DNA from: JAAFHN01 sp031421855
GTDB taxonomy: Bacteria; Pseudomonadota; Gammaproteobacteria; Burkholderiales; Burkholderiaceae_C
DNA: 22,810 nucleotides
Direction: 5' to 3'
Assembly: GCA_031421855.1 (NCBI GenBank)
Contig: JANOPN010000139.1
Coordinates: 1-22,810, forward strand
Positions within the stretch are counted from its first letter, which is position 1. Each line of letters opens with the position of its first letter. The notes under the pieces are model-generated. The model saw nothing but the letters and a program-made list of their open reading frames with translations. It was not told the origin of the DNA and did no database searches. Made by a program: the position numbers and the translations under genes. This document shows, one piece after another, positions 7,159-13,803 of the stretch.

Positions 7159-7212
7159 CAATTTGATGGAATTTTAGCCCTTGGTCGCCGAATTCATTGA
7201 TGTTGTTGCTAT
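7155..7212 (-). repeat. Interspersed intergenic repeat, copy C (inverted)
   Basis: Read on the minus strand, ATAGCAAC (7212-7205) is followed at the family spacing by AATGAATTCGGCGACCAAGG and an AT-rich tail. It aligns to copies A and B without gaps and differs in the core by CCG to TCG and GTG to GCG. Its contained frame reads MNSATKG and then TAA. Next to it, TTGCTAT (7206-7212) and ATAGCAA (7220-7226) form an inverted repeat, so a second, degenerate AATAATAGCAA end points the other way and reaches the stop of the PaaK-like gene. Confidence 0.6.
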
Positions 7213-7239
7213 ACAAATAATAGCAATTGATTTCATGAT

Positions 7240-8487
7240 TCAAGCGTAGCTGCGAGCGTCTTCAATGACTTTGCCGTCGTTGGGCAGGCTGCCAACCGCC
7301 AGCAATTCGATGTCTGCGCGCAGTTTGGTGATGTCGCGCACCGCCAGGGCGATTTGCTCGCGCATGGCGTTGTTGCCAGCCGGTGTCTCGACCTTGAGCG
7401 TCATTTTGTCGTTAGACATCTCACCGCTGACGACCAAGCGAGCACGCACCACATCAGGGAAGCGTTTGGCCACTTCCGCAACCTGACCTGGGTGGACAAA
7501 CATGCCGCGAATCTTGGTGGTTTGGTCGGCCCGGCCCATCCAGCCTTTGATGCGGGCATTGGTTCGACCCGTGGGGCACACGCCAGGCAACACGGCGGAG
7601 AGGTCGCCGGTGCCAAAACGAATCAGCGGGTAGGTCGCATTCAGGGAGGTCACGACGAGTTCACCGACTTCGCCGTCATCAACGGGGTCGCCGGTGCCTG
7701 GGCGCACAATCTCGACGATCACGCCTTCGTCTAGCACCAAGCCTTGTCGCGACGCCGTCTCATAGGCGATCAAGCCCACATCAGCCGTGGCGTAACACTG
7801 GTAAGCGGCGATGCCGCGATCAGTCAGCCAGTCGCGCAAGCTCGGAACAAATGCCTCGCCGCCAACCAAGGCTTTCTTGATGGAGTCAATCGGTGCGTCA
7901 GCTTCCAAGGCTTTCTCAACCAGAATTTTCAAAAAGCTGGGCGTGCCCAAATAGCCGTTGGGGCGCAGCTCAGCAATGGCTTGCAATTGCTGCTCGGTCT
8001 GCCCAACGCCAGCAGGGAACACCGTGCAACCCACGGCGTGAGCGCCGCTTTCCATGATGAAAGCACCGGGAGTCATGTGGTAGCTAAAACTGTTGTGCGC
8101 CAAATCGCCCGCGCGAAACCCGGCTGCGAAAACGGCCCTGCCAGCGCGCCAATAGTCGCGCTCGACGCCCTCGGGCTCATAAATCGGCCCCGGGCTTGCA
8201 AAAACCCGACCCATGGATGGGCCACGAACTTGAGTCGAGAACCCGCCGAAAACATCCTTGGCAAGGCGATCTCGCTGTCGGCTTTGCAACTGGGTTTTTC
8301 GGGTGACCGGCAGCGTCGCGAGTGCGGCGCGGCTGTTGATGCTGGCCGCATCGACTCCGTTCAGAATCTCAGCAAATGCCGCACTGTGCGCTTGGGCGTG
8401 CGCGACCTGTGTGGCCAAAGCCTGCATCAGCTCGACTTCGCGCTGGGCGGGGTCGCGGGTCTCTAACGCGTCGAAAAATTCGGTCAT
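7240..8487 (-). CDS. PaaK-like (phenylacetate-CoA ligase family) adenylate-forming protein
   Basis: A 415-residue member of the COG1541-type family, whose authentic enzymes activate phenylacetate and related acids to CoA thioesters. Visible motifs are LVGGEAFVPSLRDWL (about 207-221), the A5-like YQCYATADVGLIAYE (229-243), RFGTGDLS (290-297), GRADQTTKIRGMFVHPGQV (318-336) and a C-terminal LPNDGKVIEDARSY with the expected Lys. The N-terminal P-loop (family: SSGTTGKP) is replaced by FASPGPIYEPEG (96-107), so nucleotide binding may differ. ATG 8487 is chosen because GGAGA lies 5-9 bases before it; a TTG at 8499 is less likely. It is the last gene of the ligase-liv operon, 25 bases after livF. The substrate is unknown; aromatic or branched acids are an inference from context. 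Confidence 0.8.
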   Translation of the reverse strand: MTEFFDALETRDPAQREVELMQALATQVAHAQAHSAAFAEILNGVDAASINSRAALATLPVTRKTQLQSRQRDRLAKDVFGGFSTQVRGPSMGRVFASPGPIYEPEGVERDYWRAGRAVFAAGFRAGDLAHNSFSYHMTPGAFIMESGAHAVGCTVFPAGVGQTEQQLQAIAELRPNGYLGTPSFLKILVEKALEADAPIDSIKKALVGGEAFVPSLRDWLTDRGIAAYQCYATADVGLIAYETASRQGLVLDEGVIVEIVRPGTGDPVDDGEVGELVVTSLNATYPLIRFGTGDLSAVLPGVCPTGRTNARIKGWMGRADQTTKIRGMFVHPGQVAEVAKRFPDVVRARLVVSGEMSNDKMTLKVETPAGNNAMREQIALAVRDITKLRADIELLAVGSLPNDGKVIEDARSYA

Positions 8488-8512
8488 GGCAGTCTCCAAA
8501 ACGACATTCAGG

Positions 8513-9361
8513 TCAAGCCAGCCAGCGCTTGCGGCGCTTGTAGCTCTTCACGTCTTTGAATGATTTGCGCTCGCCTGCGCCTCCGGTGCCGAGGTAAAAC
8601 TCGCGCACGTCTTCGTTGTCGCGCAAGTCTTTGGCATGGCCATCCATCACCACGCGCCCCGACTCCAAGATGTAGCCGTAGTCCGAGTACTTGAGGGCCA
8701 TGTTGGTGTTTTGCTCAGCCAGCAAAAAAGTCGTGTTTTCTTTGTGATTGAGGTCTTTGACGATCTCAAACACTTCTTCAACAATTTGCGGTGCCAAGCC
8801 CATTGACGGCTCGTCTAGCAAAACCACCGTGGGGCTTGCCATCAACGCCCGACCAATGGCGCACATTTGTTGCTCGCCGCCCGAGGTGTAGGCGGCTTGG
8901 CTGGTGCGGCGGGTTTTGAGTCGCGGAAAGTACGCGTAGACCTTTTCCAGGTTGGCAGCGATTTCGCCTTTGTCTTTGCGGGTGTAGGCGCCTGTGAGCA
9001 GGTTTTCTTCAATGGTCAGGTGCGCGAAGCAGTGTCGCCCTTCCATGACCTGAACCACGCCGCGTTGAACCAAATCTGAGGTGCTGAGGTTTTCGATTCG
9101 CTCACCGCGCAGCTCGATGCTGCCTTTGGTGACCTCACCCCGCTCGCCTTTGAGTAAGTTGGAAATCGCGCGCAAGGTGGTGGTTTTACCTGCTCCATTG
9201 CCGCCCAAAATCGCCACGATGCCTCGCTCAGGCACTTGCAACGATACGCCTTTGAGCACCAAGATCACGTGGTTGTAGATCACCTCGATGCCGTTGACGT
9301 TGAGGATGATTTTGGGCGCGGATGCTGTTTGCGCCGCGGCTTCGACTGGGGTGGTGGTCAT
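8513..9361 (-). CDS. livF: Liv-type ABC transporter ATP-binding protein (LivF-like)
   Basis: A 282-residue ABC ATPase with Walker A GGNGAGKT (53-60), signature TSGGEQQ (159-165) in place of LSGGQQ, Walker B VVLLDEP (179-185) and the H-loop replaced by LLAEQNTN, as is usual in LivF (EQN). In the hydrophobic amino acid transporter family LivF and LivG form the cytoplasmic motor. The protein is longer than LivF of E. coli (about 237 residues), with an N-terminal tail and a basic C-terminal tail (ERKSFKDVKSYKRRKRW). The tail may belong to a subgroup that travels with CoA ligases; this is inference. It is separated from the upstream binding-protein gene by two hairpins and precedes the PaaK-like gene by 25 bases. 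Confidence 0.92.
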   Translation of the reverse strand: MTTTPVEAAAQTASAPKIILNVNGIEVIYNHVILVLKGVSLQVPERGIVAILGGNGAGKTTTLRAISNLLKGERGEVTKGSIELRGERIENLSTSDLVQRGVVQVMEGRHCFAHLTIEENLLTGAYTRKDKGEIAANLEKVYAYFPRLKTRRTSQAAYTSGGEQQMCAIGRALMASPTVVLLDEPSMGLAPQIVEEVFEIVKDLNHKENTTFLLAEQNTNMALKYSDYGYILESGRVVMDGHAKDLRDNEDVREFYLGTGGAGERKSFKDVKSYKRRKRWLA

Positions 9362-9398
9362 GGTGATTGATTGAAAAAGTGAGTGCCCAGCAACTTGG

Positions 9399-9448
9399 CT
9401 TCAAATGCGAGCGCTCAGTCATCATTTGACGAGCGCTTGCATTTGAAG
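9399..9448 (-). repeat. Long inverted repeat (hairpin 1) between binding-protein gene and livF
   Basis: CTTCAAATGCGAGCGCTC (9399-9416) and GAGCGCTTGCATTTGAAG (9431-9448) are complementary at 17 of 18 positions around a 14-base loop. It lies about 40 bases upstream of the livF start inside the operon. No U tract follows on the minus strand. It could stabilise the upstream mRNA end or reduce readthrough. Confidence 0.75.
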
Positions 9449-9482
9449 CTTGCGAGCAACCGCTGGGGTTGCCCGCAAGCTT
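9446..9482 (-). repeat. Second hairpin (hairpin 2) abutting hairpin 1
   Basis: AAGCTTGCGAGCAACC (9446-9461) pairs with GGTTGCCCGCAAGCTT (9467-9482) at 15 of 16 positions around a 5-base loop. It begins where hairpin 1 ends and starts 18 bases beyond the stop of the binding-protein gene (9500). Hairpins after a binding-protein gene are a known way of giving that gene higher expression than the rest of its operon. This role is inference here. Confidence 0.75.
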
Positions 9483-9499
9483 TGCCGATCAGCGGCTGA

Positions 9500-10831
9500 T
9501 CAGCTGCCGCAATCCGTTGCAGCGCGACGGGTCAGCTTCTTCTCTGCGCCGTACTTGTCAGCCGATGCGCGCACCAGTGGGCGAATGATTTGGTCATCCG
9601 CTTGCAACCAGTCAGATGACCAAGCAAACTTGGCACCGTCCCAGGTGTGGACTCGCGCCCAAGCCGAACCCATGTGGTCCGCGCAGCTGGTGGAGACCGG
9701 ACGCATCACGCCCTTAAAGCCCAAGGCGTCGAGCTTGGCTTGTGTGAGGTTCAAGTTCTCGTAACCCCAACGAGCTTGCTCGCCAGTGACGGGTTTGCCT
9801 TTACCAAATCGCTCTTGAGCGGCGCGAGCCCCCTCAACCGACAGCATGGCACCGACCACGCCGCGCATGTAGAGCACGGCACCCACTTCGTCCTTGGGCC
9901 CCGTTCCCTGGCCTTTTGCATGGACTTTGTCCAAGATCTCTTTGGTCACGGCTGCACCGGGTTCTGCGCCGTGCTGCATCATCACCGCGCTGTAACCCTT
10001 GGCCGCTGCGCCGACATCTTTCAAATCAGGCTCAGCGCCTGACCACCAGGTACCAAACATCTTCTCGCGTGGGTAGCCGGTAGCAACCGCTTCTTTGATC
10101 GCGGTACCCGTCATGACACCCCAAGTCTGCATGATCACAAAATCAGGCTTTTGCTGGCGAACTTGTAGCCAAGTTGCTTTTTGCTCAACGCCCGGCGCCG
10201 CAACCGGCAACGGCAGCAACGTGAACCCATGAGTCGCTGCGCGCTCGTTCAAAATAGGGAGCAATTCCTTGCCAAACGGGCTGTCGTGGTAGACCACGCC
10301 GATGCGTTTGCCCTTGAGTTTGTCCCAACCACCTTCTTTCTTGGCAATGTGTTGCAACACGGTGTCGCCAGCAACCCAGTAGTGGCCGATCAGTGGGAAG
10401 TTCCACTTGAACATGTTGCCGTCAGCCGAATCGCTGCGACCGTAGCCCGAAGTGATGAGGGGCACTTTGTCAGCGGCAACCTTCTCTGTCAGCGCAAAAG
10501 TGATGCCTGTTGAAAGCGGCTGAAACACCGTTGCGCCGCCGTGCTTGCCTTTGAGTCGTTCGTAGCACTCCACGCCGCGATCAGTTGCGTAGGCGGTTTC
10601 GCACTCCTCAACCAAGGTCTTCACGCCGTTGATGCCGCCGCGCGCGTTCACCAACTTCATGTAGTCAGCATAGCCGTTCGCAAACGGGGTGGCGTTAGGT
10701 GCCACAGGCCCGGTACGGCCGGTTAGGCTTGGGAAAAACTGAATTTTGTCTTGAGCAATCGCCGTGGTGGCGAAAGCTGCAAAACCCGAGGCCACGATCA
10801 TGGCCGATGCTGTCAATTGCCGAAGTTTCAT
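9500..10831 (-). CDS. Periplasmic branched-chain-amino-acid-type substrate-binding protein (Peripla_BP_6)
   Basis: A 443-residue exported binding protein with a clear signal peptide (MKLRQLTASAMIVASGFAAFATTAIAQ). The mature part shows the type I fold of LivJ/LivK-like proteins: an early GPVAPNATPFANGYADYMKLVNARGGINGVKTLVEECETAY (binding-site entry plus GGINGVK) and later GVVYHDSPFGKELLPIL and PDFVIMQTWGVMTGTAIKEAV. It is longer than LivK (about 370), as are many homologues thought to bind aromatic or aliphatic acids. ATG 10831 has a strong GGAGA site. It follows livM with a gap of about 100 bases and is followed by two hairpins. The ligand is unknown, but the two CoA ligases in the operon point to an acid rather than an amino acid (inference). 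Confidence 0.92.
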   Translation of the reverse strand: MKLRQLTASAMIVASGFAAFATTAIAQDKIQFFPSLTGRTGPVAPNATPFANGYADYMKLVNARGGINGVKTLVEECETAYATDRGVECYERLKGKHGGATVFQPLSTGITFALTEKVAADKVPLITSGYGRSDSADGNMFKWNFPLIGHYWVAGDTVLQHIAKKEGGWDKLKGKRIGVVYHDSPFGKELLPILNERAATHGFTLLPLPVAAPGVEQKATWLQVRQQKPDFVIMQTWGVMTGTAIKEAVATGYPREKMFGTWWSGAEPDLKDVGAAAKGYSAVMMQHGAEPGAAVTKEILDKVHAKGQGTGPKDEVGAVLYMRGVVGAMLSVEGARAAQERFGKGKPVTGEQARWGYENLNLTQAKLDALGFKGVMRPVSTSCADHMGSAWARVHTWDGAKFAWSSDWLQADDQIIRPLVRASADKYGAEKKLTRRAATDCGS

Positions 10832-10934
10832 TCAAGGTCTCCAAAAAAAGTTGAACTACCCGTTCTTAACGCTCACCAAAATTTCAGGGTGTCGGTGTTT
10901 GCGAGCACGCCCCACCTGGCCCTAACGAATTCGC

Positions 10935-12011
10935 TCAATGCGGGAATGGCCAGACCCGCAGTTTTTGCTTGGCCAAACTCCACAACCGAGCCAAGCCATG
11001 TGGCTCAACGATCAAAAACCAAACGATCAGCGCACCAAACACCATGATTTCGGTGTGGGCAATGCCGGCCGTGGAGATTTCGAAGCCGAAAAGACTGCCC
11101 AATGCAGGCAAAAATTGGTTTAGAAAAATGGGCAAGATGACGATGAACGCAGCACCGAAGAAGCTGCCCATGATCGACCCCATGCCACCGATGATCACCA
11201 TGAACAGCAACTGAAACGAGCGATCGACTGAAAAGGCTGCTGGCTCCCATGCCCCCAGATAGACAAAGCCCCACATGGCGCCAGCGATACCGACAAAGAA
11301 GCTGCTAACCGCAAATGCGGTCAATTTGGCGTACATCGGGCGAATGCCCACAACCGCCGCTGCCACGTCCATGTCACGAATTGCCATCCATTCGCGCCCT
11401 ATCGCTGAGCGAACCAGATTTTTCGCAAGCAAGGCCACGACGCAAACCATGCCCAGACAAAATAAGTATTTGTCAACGGGGCTATTGATGCCCCAGCCAA
11501 AGACGCTCATGTCGGAGACCGACACCGAGCCCGATGTTGAGTTGTTGGTGAACCACTTCACCCGCAAAAATGCCCAGTCGCATACAAACTGTGCGGCCAA
11601 GGTGGCCACTGCCAGATACAAACCCCGAACCCGAAGGCTAGGGATGCCAAAAATCACCCCCACCACAGCTGCGCAAACGCCACCGATGATGAGCGCCGCA
11701 ATCAGCGGCATGCCGTCAATCCGCGCAAACGCGTTGTAGGCCGCATAAGCCCCGACCGCCATGAAGCCGCCCGAACCCAGCGAAATTTGACCGCAATAGC
11801 CAACCAAAATGTTCACGCCAATGGCGGCCATCGACAAAATCAAAAACGGCACCAAAATTGCCTTGAACATGTAGTCGCTGGCTAGCATCGGCACGGCAAG
11901 GAATGCAAACAGCAACAGCAACACCATCGCCCAACGATCCTGCGCGATGGCAAAGATCTGTTGATCGGCTCGGTAAGTGGTCTTGAACTGACCGTTTTCT
12001 CTGTAAAACAT
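10935..12011 (-). CDS. livM: Liv-type ABC transporter permease (LivM-like)
   Basis: A 358-residue inner-membrane permease. After a soluble start of about 28 residues (MFYRENGQFKTTYRADQQIF) come hydrophobic segments. Family signatures are GVNILVGYCGQISLGSGGFMAVGAYAAY (about 64-91), VRSAIGREWMAIRDMDVAAAVVGI (the loop that contacts the ATPases) and LFMVIIGGMGSIMGSFFGAAFIVILP. It pairs with the livH product to form the membrane channel. The gap to livH is 49 bases, in the same operon. The substrate is unknown. Confidence 0.92.
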   Translation of the reverse strand: MFYRENGQFKTTYRADQQIFAIAQDRWAMVLLLLFAFLAVPMLASDYMFKAILVPFLILSMAAIGVNILVGYCGQISLGSGGFMAVGAYAAYNAFARIDGMPLIAALIIGGVCAAVVGVIFGIPSLRVRGLYLAVATLAAQFVCDWAFLRVKWFTNNSTSGSVSVSDMSVFGWGINSPVDKYLFCLGMVCVVALLAKNLVRSAIGREWMAIRDMDVAAAVVGIRPMYAKLTAFAVSSFFVGIAGAMWGFVYLGAWEPAAFSVDRSFQLLFMVIIGGMGSIMGSFFGAAFIVILPIFLNQFLPALGSLFGFEISTAGIAHTEIMVFGALIVWFLIVEPHGLARLWSLAKQKLRVWPFPH

Positions 12012-12060
12012 GGTGGTGTGTATTGGGTTGTTTTGTTTGGTTTAAGTGGTTAGCGGCCAG

Positions 12061-12990
12061 TCAAACCCGGTCGATGATTTTTTCGCCGAACAAGCCTTGT
12101 GGCCGAAACAGCAACACGATGAGGGCAAGCACGTAAGCAAACCAAATCTCGATGCCACCGCCCACCATTGGGCCAAGGTACACCTCAGACAGTTTTTCAC
12201 CAACGCCAATGATCAAGCCGCCAATGATGGCGCCGGGCACCGAAGTTAACCCGCCCAAAATGACCACGGGCAATGCGCGCAAAGCGACGGTTGACAGCGA
12301 AAACTGCACGCCCAACTTGCTGCCCCAAATCATCCCGGCAACCAAGGCGACAACGCCTGCGACACACCAAACGATGACCCAAATGCGGTTGAGTGGAATG
12401 CCAATCGACTGAGCTGCTTGGTGATCATCAGCAACGGCTCGCAGCGCCCGACCGGTGGATGTTTTTTGAAAGAAGAGGCTGAGTAAGGCGACCAGAACCG
12501 CCGCGATACACGCAGCGATCACGTCTTCTTTGTTAATCAAAATACCGCCTTCAAATGTGTCTTTGAATGCGAACAAAGGCTCTTTTGGCATGCCAATATT
12601 GATCTGATAAATGGCGCTACCAAACAGAGTTTGGCCCAGGCCATCCAAGAAATACGCGATACCCAACGTGGCCATGAGCAAGGTCGCGCCCTCTTGGTTC
12701 ACCAGGTGGCGCAACACCAAGCGCTCAACCAGCCAAGCGACCGCAAACATCACGAGTGCTGCGGCAACGAATGCCAAGACGTTGGGAAGCCACAAACTAT
12801 CGGTGCCGAGTGCCTTGCCGATCCACTCCGAGAATCGCGCCATCGCCAATGCAGCAAACAGCACCATTGCGCCCTGAGCGAAGTTGAAAACGCCCGATGC
12901 CTTGAAAATCAAGACGAATCCCAATGCGACGAGCGAGTAGAGCATGCCCGCCATCAGGCCGCCCAAGAGTGTTTCGATGAATGATCCCAT
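12061..12990 (-). CDS. livH: Liv-type ABC transporter permease (LivH-like)
   Basis: A 309-residue permease close to the family length (about 300). Signatures include LLGGLMAGMLYSLVALGFVLIFKASGVFNFAQGAMVLFAALA (the N-terminal LivH block with FNFAQG), TSTGRALRAVADDHQAAQSIGI (the ATPase-contact loop) and VVILGGLTSVPGAIIGGLIIGVGE near the C-terminus. It lies 30 bases downstream of livG and 49 bases upstream of livM in one transcription unit. About eight membrane segments are expected from the hydropathy pattern. Confidence 0.93.
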   Translation of the reverse strand: MGSFIETLLGGLMAGMLYSLVALGFVLIFKASGVFNFAQGAMVLFAALAMARFSEWIGKALGTDSLWLPNVLAFVAAALVMFAVAWLVERLVLRHLVNQEGATLLMATLGIAYFLDGLGQTLFGSAIYQINIGMPKEPLFAFKDTFEGGILINKEDVIAACIAAVLVALLSLFFQKTSTGRALRAVADDHQAAQSIGIPLNRIWVIVWCVAGVVALVAGMIWGSKLGVQFSLSTVALRALPVVILGGLTSVPGAIIGGLIIGVGEKLSEVYLGPMVGGGIEIWFAYVLALIVLLFRPQGLFGEKIIDRV

Positions 12991-13020
12991 GGTCTTTGTC
13001 CGTTACCAATCTGTGCAGAG

Positions 13021-13803
13021 TCAGTGTGAAGTGCCCAAGTAGGCTTTGATGACTTCGGGGTTGTTTCGCACCTCGTCAGGCGTGCCGTCACCGATTTTCT
13101 TGCCGTAATCCAGCACCACGACCCGGTCTGAGATGTCCATGACGACACCCATGTCGTGCTCGATCAAAACAACCGTGGTGCCAAACTCGTCGTTGACATC
13201 CAAAACGAAGCGGCACATGTCTTGCTTTTCTTCCAAGTTCATGCCTGCCATTGGCTCGTCAAGCAGCAACACCGATGGTTCCATCGCCAGGGCTCGGCCC
13301 AGATCCACTCGCTTTTGCAAACCGTAGGGCAGTTGGCCCACAGGGGTCTTGCGAAAGGCTTGGATTTCCAAGAAGTCGATGATTTCCTCGACCTTGGCGC
13401 GGTGCGCCATTTCTTCTTTTTCGGCTGGGCCCCAACGAAGTGCTTGCAAAAAAATGTTGCTTTTGATGCGCAAGTTGCGCCCAGTCATGATGTTGTCCAA
13501 CACACTCATGCCCTTGAACAAGGCCAAATTTTGGAACGTGCGGGCAAAGCCCATCTCCGCCACTTGGCGACTGTCCATGTGATCAAAGGTTTGGCCGCGG
13601 AAGTTGATCGTGCCTTTTTGCGGCGTGTACACCCCGTTGATGCAGTTCAGCATCGACGACTTGCCAGCACCATTAGGGCCAATGATTGCCCGAACCTCGT
13701 GCTCGCGCACGTTGAAACTGATGTCTGACAGCGCGTTCACGCCACCGAAACTCAGCGAGATGTTTTTGACGTCCAAAATGACATCGCCGATCTTTTTGCT
13801 CAT
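13021..13803 (-). CDS. livG: Liv-type ABC transporter ATP-binding protein (LivG-like)
   Basis: A 260-residue ABC ATPase. Walker A GPNGAGKS is at 42-49, the Q-loop Gln in RTFQNLALF near 91, an altered signature LPYGLQKR at 158-165 (family LSYGQQR), Walker B VLLLDEP at 178-184 and the H-loop VVLIEHDMGVVMDI. The EHDM form marks it as LivG rather than LivF. Its ATG overlaps the TGA of the upstream acyl-CoA ligase by 4 bases (ATGA at 13800-13803), so transporter and ligase are translationally coupled. Confidence 0.94.
   Translation of the reverse strand: MSKKIGDVILDVKNISLSFGGVNALSDISFNVREHEVRAIIGPNGAGKSSMLNCINGVYTPQKGTINFRGQTFDHMDSRQVAEMGFARTFQNLALFKGMSVLDNIMTGRNLRIKSNIFLQALRWGPAEKEEMAHRAKVEEIIDFLEIQAFRKTPVGQLPYGLQKRVDLGRALAMEPSVLLLDEPMAGMNLEEKQDMCRFVLDVNDEFGTTVVLIEHDMGVVMDISDRVVVLDYGKKIGDGTPDEVRNNPEVIKAYLGTSH

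Noticed and set aside
7744..8466. Open plus-strand frame of 240 codons
   Set aside because: Antisense shadow of the PaaK-like gene; the translation is low in recognisable structure.
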